From Arcobacteraceae bacterium (lineage in GTDB: Bacteria > Campylobacterota > Campylobacteria > Campylobacterales > Arcobacteraceae), in the NCBI GenBank assembly GCA_023229945.1, contig JALNYH010000007.1:1-64000 (forward strand): DNA of 64,000 nt, written 5' to 3'. The notes beneath the pieces are model-generated. The model was not told where the DNA came from, did no database searches, and worked only from the letters and a program-made list of their open reading frames with translations. Numbering within the stretch: the first letter of the stretch is position 1; every line of letters begins with the position of its first letter. A program made the translations under genes and the position numbers. Below are positions 25,190-34,338 of the stretch, in pieces.

Positions 25190-26484
25190 ATTATCTCACC
25201 TTTTAGTACAGTTCTTGTAGCACCTGTGATTTTCACATCTAAGATTTTACCCAAAAGTTCTTCACTTCCCTTGACATATACTTGTATGTAGTTGTCACTA
25301 AAGCCAGATATTTCACTATTTGGTTTGAGTTCTTCAAAAAGGACTTTCATGGTTTTACCAATGTTTTGATGCAATAACTCTTCTTGATGAATTTTGTGAA
25401 GTGTTATTACTTCTTCAAGTCTTTTTGACGCTTCCTCATCACTTACAATACTCTCCAAAGAAAGTGCTGCTGTATTTGGTCGAGGTGAATACTTGAAATT
25501 GAATATTTGATCAAACCTTACTTTTTCTATTACATCCATCGTATCCAAAAAGTCCTCATGAGACTCTGTAGGAAATCCTACAATTATATCTGTACTTATC
25601 CTAACATCAGGTACTAAATCTTTGATTTTTAAGGCACGATTTAGAAACCACTCTTTTGTATATCCTCTTTTCATCTCTTTTAGTACTTTGGTACTTCCAC
25701 TTTGAAGAGGCATATGTATAGATTTGCAAATTTTTGGATTTGTCGCAAATTCTTCGATAAACTCATCATCCATATGTAGAGGATGAGGTGAAGTAAATCT
25801 AATTCTTTGGAGTCCATCAATTTTGCTTATTTCTTTTAGTAGATGTGTAAAGCTTGATTTTGTACTTCCATCACTAAATCTCTTGCCGTAATTATTGACA
25901 TTTTGACCCAAAAGCATCACTTCTACTACGCCACTTTCAACTGACTTTTGTATCTGAGAAACCAAAAGTTCTAAAGGTATAGAGACTTCATCCCCTCTTG
26001 TAAAAGGGACAATACAATAAGTACACTCTTTGTCACAGCCTATTGAGATATTTGCACTTGTTTTATAAATACTATGTCCATTTGAAGCAAACGAATAAGT
26101 ACTTTCATCATAATCCAAATCTACTTCAACAGCACCTTTTATATCAACAATATCTTTGATTTTAGAGACATTTCTAGCTCCCAAAACAAAATCAACATAA
26201 GGGGCTCTTTTGATAATATCTTTGCCTAAGTGACTTGCAGTACACCCACAAACACCTATTTTCGCACCTTCTTTTTTGACTTTATTTAAAGAACCAAGTT
26301 CTGAAAAAAGTTTTTGTACAGGTTTTTCTCTCACAGAGCATGTATTGATAATGATTAAATCAGCATCACTTATATTGTCTGTTTGAATATAATCTTTGTG
26401 TGTTTTTAATTCACTCATTAGATGTTCAGAATCAAGTGAATTCATCTGACATCCAAGAGTTTGAATAAATAGTTTTTTACTCAT
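25186..26484 (-). CDS. miaB: tRNA-2-methylthio-N6-dimethylallyladenosine synthase
   Basis: This radical-SAM methylthiotransferase modifies A37 of tRNAs that read UNN codons. The N-terminal UPF0004 domain has three conserved cysteines (GCQMN, NTCSVRE, CGC), the radical-SAM motif is CDKECTYC at about 154-161, and a TRAM domain ends the protein. The 432 residues are standard. It heads the minus-strand block; an HP0268-like gene lies 36 bases upstream, as in Helicobacter. Confidence 0.95.
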   Translation of the reverse strand: MSKKLFIQTLGCQMNSLDSEHLMSELKTHKDYIQTDNISDADLIIINTCSVREKPVQKLFSELGSLNKVKKEGAKIGVCGCTASHLGKDIIKRAPYVDFVLGARNVSKIKDIVDIKGAVEVDLDYDESTYSFASNGHSIYKTSANISIGCDKECTYCIVPFTRGDEVSIPLELLVSQIQKSVESGVVEVMLLGQNVNNYGKRFSDGSTKSSFTHLLKEISKIDGLQRIRFTSPHPLHMDDEFIEEFATNPKICKSIHMPLQSGSTKVLKEMKRGYTKEWFLNRALKIKDLVPDVRISTDIIVGFPTESHEDFLDTMDVIEKVRFDQIFNFKYSPRPNTAALSLESIVSDEEASKRLEEVITLHKIHQEELLHQNIGKTMKVLFEELKPNSEISGFSDNYIQVYVKGSEELLGKILDVKITGATRTVLKGEII

Positions 26485-26520
26485 TTTCTAACTTAATACT
26501 CGCTATCAAACATAGTATGA

Positions 26521-26751
26521 TTATACAATATGTAGTTCGTAAATAAATTCACCATCACTTAAACCATATTTCACTTCTCTAAAATGAGTATTAAAACCAT
26601 CTTTCTCAAAGCTTTCAACTACAGCCATCATATCTTTATGTGAATTTTCTTTGTCAAAATAAAAGATTTTCTCACCACTTTCTTTTAGCTTATCAAGTTT
26701 AACTTTTTTAGGCTTTTCATTTATATCTGTTCTTGCGATTAATATTTCCAT
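26521..26751 (-). CDS. HP0268-family small protein
   Basis: The 76-residue sequence has the pattern FYF...HKDM...FEKDGF...EV...FIYELHIV, which matches my recollection of Helicobacter pylori HP0268, a small protein reported to have nicking endonuclease and ribonuclease activity. Its position upstream of miaB is the same as in Helicobacter. The activity has not been shown for this protein. A -10-like sequence precedes it. Confidence 0.7.
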   Translation of the reverse strand: MEILIARTDINEKPKKVKLDKLKESGEKIFYFDKENSHKDMMAVVESFEKDGFNTHFREVKYGLSDGEFIYELHIV

Positions 26752-26885
26752 TTATCGTATCCTCTAATGTTTTTAATTTTTAAGAATATATTATAGCGAA
26801 TACCAAATTAAAAACTAACTAAGTATATTAACTATTATTTAATTGAGTTCTCTAAATAAATCTATTGTAAGATTTGGAGTCTGTA

Positions 26886-26927
26886 ATGCTGATAGTGAAT
26901 CAAGTTCAGCATGACGGATTCAGTATC
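26886..26927. repeat. Dispersed-type hairpin repeat upstream of nusA
   Basis: ATGCTGA (26886-26892) pairs with TCAGCAT (26906-26912). A competing pairing joins GATAGTGAATC (26891-26901) to GATTCAGTATC (26917-26927) with one mismatch. Read on the minus strand it resembles a word I remember as very widespread in bacterial intergenic DNA, of the type CGTCATGCTGAACTTG. It is a single copy in this window, and family membership is from memory. Confidence 0.5.
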
Positions 26928-27006
26928 AAAATGACTCACAATTGCCACTTAGAAATTGATTCAGAGTTTTTTTATGAATTTATTATTGGTGTTGAAGGGC
27001 ATTAAC

Positions 27007-27034
27007 TTGACTTTTATAAATATTACGATATAAT
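27007..27034 (+). promoter_or_regulatory. nusA promoter
   Basis: TTGACT (27007-27012), a 16-base spacer and TATAAT (27029-27034) give a near-consensus sigma-70 promoter. The predicted leader is about 65 bases, ending in a GGAG ribosome site. Confidence 0.65.
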
Positions 27035-27104
27035 TCAACTCTACATCAACAAAAACAATCACAAAAGACCATTTTGATGTTACAAAAATTACGGAGATAA
27101 AAGT

Positions 27105-28250
27105 ATGGATAAAATAATAGATATTATAGATTCTATAGCTTATGAAAAAGGGCTAAAAGTAAGTGATGTTGAGATTGCGTTGAAAGATGCATTAATAAAG
27201 ACTGCAAAAAAAATGATAAATCAAGATTTGATTTTTGATGCGGAGATAGATAGACCTAAAAAGAGATTGAAATTATTTCAAAAAATAGAAGTTGTTGCAA
27301 ATGATAGTGAGTTTTTGAGTGAAGAAAATAAAAATTGTATTAGTTTAGATGAAGCAAAAACAGTTGACCCATCTTTAGAACTTGGCGACTTCTTGGAATA
27401 TGACTTAGAGTTTGAACACCTTGGAAGAAATGCAGCTACTATTTTGCATAGCAATCTTGAATACAATATCCAAAGATATTTGGAAGAAAATTTACTAAAA
27501 AAATATAAAGATAAATTAGGCAAAATTGTTACTGGAAATATTACATATATTGATAAAGCTGAAAATACTTATATTGAAATTGGTGAAGTAAAAGGGATAT
27601 TACCTAGAAAAAACAGAATCAAAGGTGAGTTTTTTAAGGTAGGTGATGTTATCAAAGCTGTAGTAAAAGCTGTAAACATAGATAAAGCAAAAGGTTTGAT
27701 GGTAGAAATATCAAGAACTACACCAAAATTCCTTGAAGCACTATTGAAGCTTGAAGTTCCTGAATTAAAAGATGAAAAAGTAATAATTGAAGCTAGTGCT
27801 AGAATACCAGGTGAGCGTGCTAAGATAGCACTTAGTACAACTGAAAGCAATATTGACCCAATAGGGGCTGTTGTAGGGGTAAAAGGTGTTAGAATCAACT
27901 CTGTAAGTGCACAGTTAAAAGGTGAAAATATAGATTGTGTTGAATATTCAGCAGTTCCAGAAATATTTATTTCTCGTGCATTATCCCCAGCAATCGTAAA
28001 AGCTGTAAAATACAATAAATCAGCAAAACACGACGAAAGAGCGACAGCTGTAGTAATGATTACTGCTGATCAAAAAAGTAAAGCAATAGGTAAAAATGGT
28101 TTAAATATCCGTCTTGCATCTATGCTTACAAAAACAGATATAACTATAGAAGAAATCGGAGGAGTGAGTGCGGCACCATCAGATAACTCTTCTTCTCAAC
28201 CTGAAGAAAGAACAAAAGATACAACTAGTTTGGAAGCTTTATTCAAATAA
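27105..28250 (+). CDS. nusA: Transcription termination/antitermination factor NusA
   Basis: The 381-residue protein has the NusA N-terminal RNA-polymerase-binding domain (1-120), an S1 domain (about 130-195) and two KH domains (VGVKGVRINSVSAQL, and IGKNGLNIRLASML near the end). The short length, without the C-terminal acidic repeats of E. coli, is usual for this phylum. It stands apart from the rpsP-type or infB operon found in other bacteria. A heptamer array separates it from cysS. Confidence 0.95.
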   Translation: MDKIIDIIDSIAYEKGLKVSDVEIALKDALIKTAKKMINQDLIFDAEIDRPKKRLKLFQKIEVVANDSEFLSEENKNCISLDEAKTVDPSLELGDFLEYDLEFEHLGRNAATILHSNLEYNIQRYLEENLLKKYKDKLGKIVTGNITYIDKAENTYIEIGEVKGILPRKNRIKGEFFKVGDVIKAVVKAVNIDKAKGLMVEISRTTPKFLEALLKLEVPELKDEKVIIEASARIPGERAKIALSTTESNIDPIGAVVGVKGVRINSVSAQLKGENIDCVEYSAVPEIFISRALSPAIVKAVKYNKSAKHDERATAVVMITADQKSKAIGKNGLNIRLASMLTKTDITIEEIGGVSAAPSDNSSSQPEERTKDTTSLEALFK

Positions 28251-28253
28251 ATT

Positions 28254-28322
28254 TGTGAATTGTGAGTCGTAAGTAGTGGTTAGGAAGAAATACAACTGAT
28301 GACTTGCGATTCACTACTCACG
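28254..28322. repeat. Heptamer-array intergenic repeat, copy 4 (nusA / cysS)
   Basis: The left arm is TGTGAAT, TGTGAGT, CGTAAGT, AGTGGTT (28254-28281). The right arm is ACTGATG, ACTTGCG, ATTCACT, ACTCACG (28295-28322). The arms are approximately complementary and separated by 13 bases. It starts 4 bases after the nusA stop and ends 18 bases before the cysS start. Confidence 0.85.
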
Positions 28323-28339
28323 ATTTAAAAAGGAAACAA

Positions 28340-29740
28340 ATGAAACCTTTATATATATATGATTCTGTCAAAAAACAAAAAATTGAGTTTACTCCTATGA
28401 ATTCAGATGATGTAAAAATCTATATTTGTGGTCCTACAGTTTATGATGATGCTCACTTAGGGCATGCTAGAAGTGCTATTGCTTTTGATTTATTACATCG
28501 TGTTTTATTGGCAAATGGCTATGGTGTGACTATGGCAAAAAACATCACAGATATAGATGATAAAATCATAAACAAAATGGCAAGTACCAATCAAACTTTG
28601 AGCCAAATCACTACTTTTTACACTACAAGTTACAAAAATGATATGACATCACTCAATATTCTACCAAATACTATAGAACCTTATGCTACAAAAAATATTG
28701 AGCCTATGATTGATATGATAAATACACTACTAACTAAAGATATAGCTTATGTGATAGAAGATGGTGTATATTTTGATGTTTCAAAAGATAGCTCTTATGG
28801 AAGCTTGAGCTGTAAATGTGAAGATGATAGCCAAAATATTAGTAGAATAGAGCAAAAGCTAGATAAAAGAAATCCAAAAGATTTTGCACTTTGGAAATTT
28901 ACAAAAGATGGCGTAACATATGATGCACCTTTTGGGTTGGGGCGACCTGGCTGGCATATAGAATGTAGTGCTATGATTTCAAAACACCTAAGTAGTGGTG
29001 GAGAGTTTCATATAGATATACATTGCGGAGGGGCTGATTTGCTTTTCCCTCATCATGAAAATGAAGCAGCACAAACTAGATGTGCTACAAATAAAGAATT
29101 GTCAAAATATTGGATGCATAATGGTTTTGTGACAATTGATGGTGAAAAAATGAGTAAATCTCTTGGTAATTCGTTTTTTGTCAAAGATGTACTCAAATCT
29201 TACCATAGTGAAGTGATTAGATTTTATATGATGAGTGTACATTATAGAAATGATTTGTCATTTAATGAGCTTGATTTAATAGCATCTAAAAAAAGACTTG
29301 ATAAAATTTATAGACTAAAAAAAAGGGTAATATTTGGTGATGATGAGGTGATGATAAGTGAGTCATCTATCTTTTCACAATTTATGGATGCACTAAATGA
29401 TGACCTTAATATATCAATTGCTCTTAGTATCGTAGATGAATATATATCAAAAATCAATGAAAATCTAGACCAAAAAGTAAAAATAGACAAAAAAGAGCTA
29501 AAAGCAACTTTCAAATTATTATCAGATGTTTTGGGAATAGGGGGAAGTGATGCTTTTGAATATTTCCAATTTGGCGTAAGTTTGGAGCAAAAAGCTTCAA
29601 TAGAGGATATGCTAGAAAAAAGAACATTGGCAAAAAAAGAGAAAAACTTTGCATTAGCTGATAGTATAAGAGACGAACTGAAAAATATGGGAATATCTAT
29701 TATGGATACACCAAATGGTACTGTTTGGGAAAAAGAATAA
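28340..29740 (+). CDS. cysS: Cysteinyl-tRNA synthetase
   Basis: This class I synthetase charges tRNA-Cys. It has the HIGH-like motif DDAHLGHARS at about 36-45, the KMSKSLGN motif near residue 270, and zinc ligands including CSGGAD-type HCGGADLLFPHHENE. I chose the ATG at 28340 after AAGGAA; an upstream ATG at 28304 lies inside the heptamer array. The 466 residues are normal. Confidence 0.96.
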   Translation: MKPLYIYDSVKKQKIEFTPMNSDDVKIYICGPTVYDDAHLGHARSAIAFDLLHRVLLANGYGVTMAKNITDIDDKIINKMASTNQTLSQITTFYTTSYKNDMTSLNILPNTIEPYATKNIEPMIDMINTLLTKDIAYVIEDGVYFDVSKDSSYGSLSCKCEDDSQNISRIEQKLDKRNPKDFALWKFTKDGVTYDAPFGLGRPGWHIECSAMISKHLSSGGEFHIDIHCGGADLLFPHHENEAAQTRCATNKELSKYWMHNGFVTIDGEKMSKSLGNSFFVKDVLKSYHSEVIRFYMMSVHYRNDLSFNELDLIASKKRLDKIYRLKKRVIFGDDEVMISESSIFSQFMDALNDDLNISIALSIVDEYISKINENLDQKVKIDKKELKATFKLLSDVLGIGGSDAFEYFQFGVSLEQKASIEDMLEKRTLAKKEKNFALADSIRDELKNMGISIMDTPNGTVWEKE

Positions 29741-29754
29741 AGAGACTATTTCAC

Positions 29755-29778
29755 AATAGAGTGGATTAACACTCTATT
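29755..29778. terminator. Bidirectional terminator between cysS and ribBA
   Basis: AATAGAGTG and CACTCTATT form a perfect 9-bp stem with a 6-base loop that contains the ribBA stop codon. It lies between convergent genes. Confidence 0.75.
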
Positions 29779-30803
29779 TGTATCTCTTCTTTGATATTTA
29801 GATTAAAGCCATTTAGCCCTACAAATGAGTGTTTATTACCACCACTTGTGATTAGTTTGATTTCTTCAATACCAAGATATCTCAAAATCTGAGCACCAAT
29901 CCCATAATCTTTCATTGTTTCATTTTTTGGAACATCATTTTGTAAAAATACCAAAACTCCACCTTTTGACTGTAGAAAATTGATAGATTTTAAAATAGAT
30001 TGTAGTTTTGTATAATTCAAAAATAAATCCAAATCATCACTAATTGTATGAAATTTTGCTAAAGAATTTTTTTGAATTTCACCAAATTGTATGATAGTAT
30101 GTATGTGGTTTAGATGGTCTTTGAATACTCTTTTGTGTGCTATTGCCCCAAAAAAGTCAATTTCACTATTTGATATTTCACTTACAAGTGTCTCATGAGA
30201 AAGTCTATATTCTACCAAATCAGATATATAAACTATCTTCATATCATGTTCTTGTGCAAATATATCCAAATCATCTCTTCTAGCCATTGTGCCATCAGCT
30301 TTCATTATTTCACAAATTACAGCTTCACCACTAAAACCAGCAAGTTTACATAAATCAATAGAACCCTCAGTATGCCCAGTACGAACCAGAACCCCACCTT
30401 CTTTTGCTATAAGAGGGAATATGTGTCCAGGACGAACAAGCTCTGTAGGTCTTGATATATGAGATGCCAAAATCTTGATAGCATCATCTCTTTCTTTTGC
30501 GGAAATTCCAGTACTCGCATCTGCAGCATCAACAGAGACTGTAAATGCCGTCTCATGACAAGATGTATTACTTGCTACCATTGGAGTAAGTTCAAGTCGT
30601 GAAGCTGTCTGTTTGCTTACGCTCACACATATAAGCCCTTTTGCATGTGTCGCCATAAAGTTGACATGCTCTGGTGTACTCAAAGCTGCTGCATATACCA
30701 AATCACCTTCGTTTTCTCTATCTTCATCATCAAGCATTATTACCATTTTGCCTTTTTTAATCTCTTCAATTGCACTTTTTACTCTTTGTATTGCTTCTGA
30801 CAT
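29766..30803 (-). CDS. ribBA: 3,4-dihydroxy-2-butanone 4-phosphate synthase with a degenerate GTP cyclohydrolase II domain
   Basis: The N-terminal RibB domain (1-200) is intact: LDDEDRENEGD, ATHAKGLICV, RPGHIFPL and RTGHTEGS carry the metal- and substrate-binding residues for the riboflavin precursor. The C-terminal part (about 205-345) aligns in layout with RibA (DYGIGAQILRYLGI) but lacks the zinc cysteine cluster and the RxDCG-type segment, so cyclohydrolase activity is unlikely. The same situation is known for Helicobacter RibBA. A separate RibA should be present elsewhere in the genome. Confidence 0.92.
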   Translation of the reverse strand: MSEAIQRVKSAIEEIKKGKMVIMLDDEDRENEGDLVYAAALSTPEHVNFMATHAKGLICVSVSKQTASRLELTPMVASNTSCHETAFTVSVDAADASTGISAKERDDAIKILASHISRPTELVRPGHIFPLIAKEGGVLVRTGHTEGSIDLCKLAGFSGEAVICEIMKADGTMARRDDLDIFAQEHDMKIVYISDLVEYRLSHETLVSEISNSEIDFFGAIAHKRVFKDHLNHIHTIIQFGEIQKNSLAKFHTISDDLDLFLNYTKLQSILKSINFLQSKGGVLVFLQNDVPKNETMKDYGIGAQILRYLGIEEIKLITSGGNKHSFVGLNGFNLNIKEEIQIEC

Positions 30804-30884
30804 ACTTATTCACCTATATTTGATTAAATTTTGATGATTATATCATAAAGTTGCATAATTTATACGATATTAGCTCAAATGCCC

Positions 30885-30913
30885 TTGACAATTCAAAAAA
30901 AAAATAGTATAAT
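30885..30913 (+). promoter_or_regulatory. Consensus tRNA promoter
   Basis: TTGACA (30885-30890), a 17-base spacer and TATAAT (30908-30913) match the sigma-70 consensus exactly. It lies 23 bases before tRNA-Gln. The preceding GCCC and the general layout are shared with the promoter of the tRNA cluster at 63.2 kb. Confidence 0.9.
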
Positions 30914-30935
30914 TCCACCCACTTAAACGAAATGT

Positions 30936-31010
30936 TGGGGTATCGCCAAGCGGTAAGGCAACGGTTTTTGGTACCGTCATTCGAAGGTTCGAATCCTTCT
31001 ACCCCATCCA
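30936..31010 (+). tRNA. tRNA-Gln (TTG)
   Basis: The acceptor stem TGGGGTA pairs with TACCCCA, the anticodon loop TTTTGGT holds TTG, the T arm GGTTCGAATCC is standard, and CCA is encoded. It is the first of two tRNAs behind a consensus promoter. Confidence 0.95.
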
Positions 31011-31019
31011 ATAGGTTGA

Positions 31020-31096
<77 letters not shown>

Positions 31097-31166
31097 AAAT
31101 ACAAAACTCTCCCCAGGTATAATTTTGCCATCTAACAATCAAGTATGATAACTTATCTTCAATATA

Positions 31167-33383
31167 TTACTCTATTAAGTACTCTTCATTATGATATATT
31201 TTTGGAAATTCAACTGTAAAACAAGCACCTATGCCGTTTGGGGTTATCTTATTTTGAAGTGTTATTTGACCATGGAAGTGATTTTGTATGATTTGGCTAC
31301 TCATATAAAGCCCCAAACCAGTCCCCTGAAATTGATGTTTTGTGGTAAAATATGGATCAAAGATTTTATCTTTTATTCCATCGCTCACACCTCCACCATT
31401 GTCTTGTATACAAATCTTGATATTATCATTTTCTTCGAATAATAATATTGAAACTATCTTATCTTCAATTTGGTTGTGTACGAGAGCATCTTTGGCATTG
31501 GATAAAAGATTTAAAACTACTTGTGATAATAAATTATCACTCCCAAAATAATATATATTTGAATCTAAATCTTTATTGATCTTAATAAAATTATTATCAT
31601 ATGATGCTTGAACTATTGTGATTGTTTCATCGATAGAAGTTGCTATAAAAAACTTTCTTTTAAGTTGGTCTTTTTTGAAGAAATTTCTAAAGTTATCAAT
31701 TGTTTTTGATAAAAACTCAGCATTTTTGATAATTTGGTCATTAGCATCAATAATATCTTTTTCTTCCAGTAAGGAGAATTCTTGTTTTAATTTTAATCCA
31801 CTAATAGATGAAGTAATAGCACTTAGAGGTTGTCTCCATTGATGTGCTATATTTGCCATCATTTCACCAATGGCTGCAAGTCTGGTTTGTTGTTGTAATA
31901 ATATATCTCTTTGGCGAAGTTGCTCTTGAGCAGTCTTTCGTTCTGTTATATCTCTTGAACCTGCATACAAGTACATTTTACCATCCAATTCTACACCAGC
32001 TGTTCTAACTTCAACATCAAATACATTACCATCTTTTCTTTTGTGTTTTGTTTCAAATGTTTTAGGATTTATTACAAGTTCAGAAATTGTTTTTGGGTTG
32101 AAGTCATTATCCCAGTCACATACATGTAAAGTTGATACTTCTTCTTTTGAATATCCTAAAGATTTTGCAAATGAATCACTAAACATAAATATATTGCCTT
32201 CCATATCAAGAATATGTATATAATCCCCAGCATTTTCAAGAATTGTTTTGACCCTACGAGTTTCTTCTATCAAAGAGTGTTCTAAAATTAATTTTTCAGT
32301 AATATCTTCAGCCAAACCTATATATCCATATATTTTACCATTAGAATCTTTTTGAGCTGTGACACTAAGTCTTATTTGAATAGGATTACCATTTTTAGCT
32401 ATGTATGTCCAATTATGCTCATTTGGTAGATTTTTATCTGTTTTGATTACAAAAACTTTAAAAGTAGGTTCTATAATTTCACCTAATTCTTTACTAAATT
32501 CTTTTGATCGTTGTATAATTTCATTTTTATCATGTAATATTTCAGGAGTAATTTTACCAACTACATCATCTGCTTTATATCCGAGCATTTCTTCTGATTT
32601 ATTATTGAAACTTGTAATAATTCCATTTTTATCTGTTGCAATCATTGCGTAAGCTATATTATTGATTAGAGCATTTTGAAATTCATTTTGTTGCTGTATT
32701 GTTGAAAGTTGATTTTTGATATGAAAAGTCATAGTATTAAATGTTTTTGCCAAATGACCTATTTCATCATCAGTATTGATATCAAGTTTAACATCAAAAT
32801 TTTTATTGGAAACATTTTCTGCTGCATTAGTCAATAAAAAAAGATGTTTAGTTAATAAATATCCAATAGTGAGTAACAATATAGTAGTCAAAGCTATTTC
32901 AACCAAAGCTATTATAAAACTTTGTTCAAAAAGTTCACTTTTTGCATTTTGTAAGAATGTAGTATCGACACCAAAATAAACTTCAGCATAGGTTTGACCT
33001 AAAAAATCAATACTTGTTTTTGTATTATAAACATCAAAATTTGTATTGAATTCATTGTTTATTTTTGGTATTTCTTTTTCTAAATCCCATTTTGAAGAAG
33101 CAATAATTTGTTTGTCATCTTTTACAAAAATATATGATATCTTATTTGAATGTGTGAATTCATTTAGAAGTGAATTTAAGCTTGCATAATCTCTTGAAAC
33201 TACAAGAGGAAGTAATGATGCATTAATATTTGATTTTGTCTCACTCAATTGCTTCATTGCTTGTGCAGTCAAATGATTTTCAATAAGTCTTGAGCTATTT
33301 GCAATTAGAAGACCTAGCATTATGATTTGAATTAATACAGAAAAAGCTATTAGCTTAAATCTGAGGCTTTTATAAAATTTCAT
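31167..33383 (-). CDS. PAS-containing sensor histidine kinase
   Basis: The 738-residue protein has a membrane segment at about 10-29, a periplasmic domain to about 155, a second membrane segment at about 157-178, HAMP (about 180-230), two PAS domains (about 240-365, ending GYIGLAEDIT, and 370-495, ending YAGSRDIT), then a HisKA-like HQWRQPLSAI motif and an ATPase domain (NLLSNAKDAL, DNGGGV, GTGLGLY). Its start overlaps the end of the periplasmic binding protein gene by 4 bases, so the binding protein probably presents a ligand to the kinase. The response regulator 34339-35085 is the obvious partner. Confidence 0.92.
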   Translation of the reverse strand: MKFYKSLRFKLIAFSVLIQIIMLGLLIANSSRLIENHLTAQAMKQLSETKSNINASLLPLVVSRDYASLNSLLNEFTHSNKISYIFVKDDKQIIASSKWDLEKEIPKINNEFNTNFDVYNTKTSIDFLGQTYAEVYFGVDTTFLQNAKSELFEQSFIIALVEIALTTILLLTIGYLLTKHLFLLTNAAENVSNKNFDVKLDINTDDEIGHLAKTFNTMTFHIKNQLSTIQQQNEFQNALINNIAYAMIATDKNGIITSFNNKSEEMLGYKADDVVGKITPEILHDKNEIIQRSKEFSKELGEIIEPTFKVFVIKTDKNLPNEHNWTYIAKNGNPIQIRLSVTAQKDSNGKIYGYIGLAEDITEKLILEHSLIEETRRVKTILENAGDYIHILDMEGNIFMFSDSFAKSLGYSKEEVSTLHVCDWDNDFNPKTISELVINPKTFETKHKRKDGNVFDVEVRTAGVELDGKMYLYAGSRDITERKTAQEQLRQRDILLQQQTRLAAIGEMMANIAHQWRQPLSAITSSISGLKLKQEFSLLEEKDIIDANDQIIKNAEFLSKTIDNFRNFFKKDQLKRKFFIATSIDETITIVQASYDNNFIKINKDLDSNIYYFGSDNLLSQVVLNLLSNAKDALVHNQIEDKIVSILLFEENDNIKICIQDNGGGVSDGIKDKIFDPYFTTKHQFQGTGLGLYMSSQIIQNHFHGQITLQNKITPNGIGACFTVEFPKIYHNEEYLIE

Positions 33384-34201
33384 TTAAGTCCCAAAAATCC
33401 CTTTGTTTCTTCCAACACAGGTTGTATAGAATCAAAATCCTTTTGTGAAATATCAATATAACTTTTATATCCTGTCTTTTGAAAAAATTCTAAACCTTTT
33501 GGTGATGATTGAAAGTCTATAAGAGCTTTTTTGATTAGCACAATTTTATTAGAGCCAAGAGAGGGATTTGCAATAGTAAAAAGATGTGGCATAGCAAAGT
33601 CTGATTCTATAATTCTAATTTGACTTTTTATATTTTCATCTGTTAGCTGTTGTATCGGGGTATGTGTAGTAATAGCAGCATCACTTTCATGTAATACTAC
33701 ACTCATTATTGCACTTGTATGCGATTTGTAATTCATAAGAGTAAAATCTATTCCATTTACAAAGCTTTCATCAATAAGAGATTTTATTCCAGCGATTGAC
33801 GATACTGATAAATAGTTGGACATGGAAATTTTTTTGTTTTTCAAATCACTTATTTTTGAATATCCACTATTTTTTAATACTACAAAAATTGGTTTTAAAT
33901 TAGTGTTATATCTAACAAGAGGTACAAATCCATCTTGTATATGAAGAAGTCCAAAATGAGGTCCAGTTATAATAATATCAAATTGACCTTTGGCAGTATC
34001 TTCAAAAAACTTTTCATAACTAGCCGAAGTATAAATTTGCACTTCTTGATTTAATTCAGAAGATAAAAAATCTTTTAATGGTTGATGAATATTTAATATT
34101 TTTAAAGCATCTGCATACGGTAAAACGCCGATTTTAATCCCATCAGCTAAAACACAACTAGTATATAATAGAATCAAACCTACAACTTTATTAAACTTCA
34201 C
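33380..34201 (-). CDS. Periplasmic substrate-binding protein, PhnD-like
   Basis: A signal peptide (VVGLILLYTSCVLA) is followed by IKIGVLPYADA, TGPHFGLLH and other segments of the PhnD/phosphonate-binding fold (PF12974). I chose the GTG at 34201, which has GAGGT just upstream and a proper signal peptide; an ATG at 34252 is also in frame but adds an odd cysteine-rich extension. No ABC transporter is nearby; instead a kinase gene overlaps by 4 bases. Use as a sensor accessory protein is more likely than transport. The ligand is unknown. Confidence 0.8.
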   Translation of the reverse strand: MKFNKVVGLILLYTSCVLADGIKIGVLPYADALKILNIHQPLKDFLSSELNQEVQIYTSASYEKFFEDTAKGQFDIIITGPHFGLLHIQDGFVPLVRYNTNLKPIFVVLKNSGYSKISDLKNKKISMSNYLSVSSIAGIKSLIDESFVNGIDFTLMNYKSHTSAIMSVVLHESDAAITTHTPIQQLTDENIKSQIRIIESDFAMPHLFTIANPSLGSNKIVLIKKALIDFQSSPKGLEFFQKTGYKSYIDISQKDFDSIQPVLEETKGFLGLK

Positions 34202-34297
34202 ATTACACCTCATAAAATAGTATGATAATACATTATTACAAAATGATAACACTAATGAACTTTGTTATAGCTTTTGTGTTTAAATCAAAAACTCAAT

Positions 34298-34321
34298 AAA
34301 GAGAGCAGAATCACTCTCTTT
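34298..34321 (-). terminator. Possible terminator after the response regulator
   Basis: AAAGAGAG and CTCTCTTT form an 8-bp stem with an 8-base loop. On the minus strand a T-rich stretch follows. It may limit readthrough into the binding-protein/kinase genes. Confidence 0.4.
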
Positions 34322-34338
34322 AATATAAAACAATAAGT

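Larger units (their letters stand above)
26752..27104. other. 353-base gap with dispersed hairpin repeat and nusA promoter
   Basis: No open frame looks coding here. It contains a hairpin repeat at 26886-26927, described separately, and the nusA promoter at 27007-27034. The rest is AT-rich sequence in which I see nothing else. Confidence 0.6.

Noticed and set aside
27278..28015. Minus-strand frames opposite nusA
   Set aside because: They are shadows of nusA with serine/threonine-rich composition typical of antisense reading.
31667..31842. Plus-strand frames opposite the PAS kinase
   Set aside because: They are antisense to a long, well-supported kinase gene and have no independent support.
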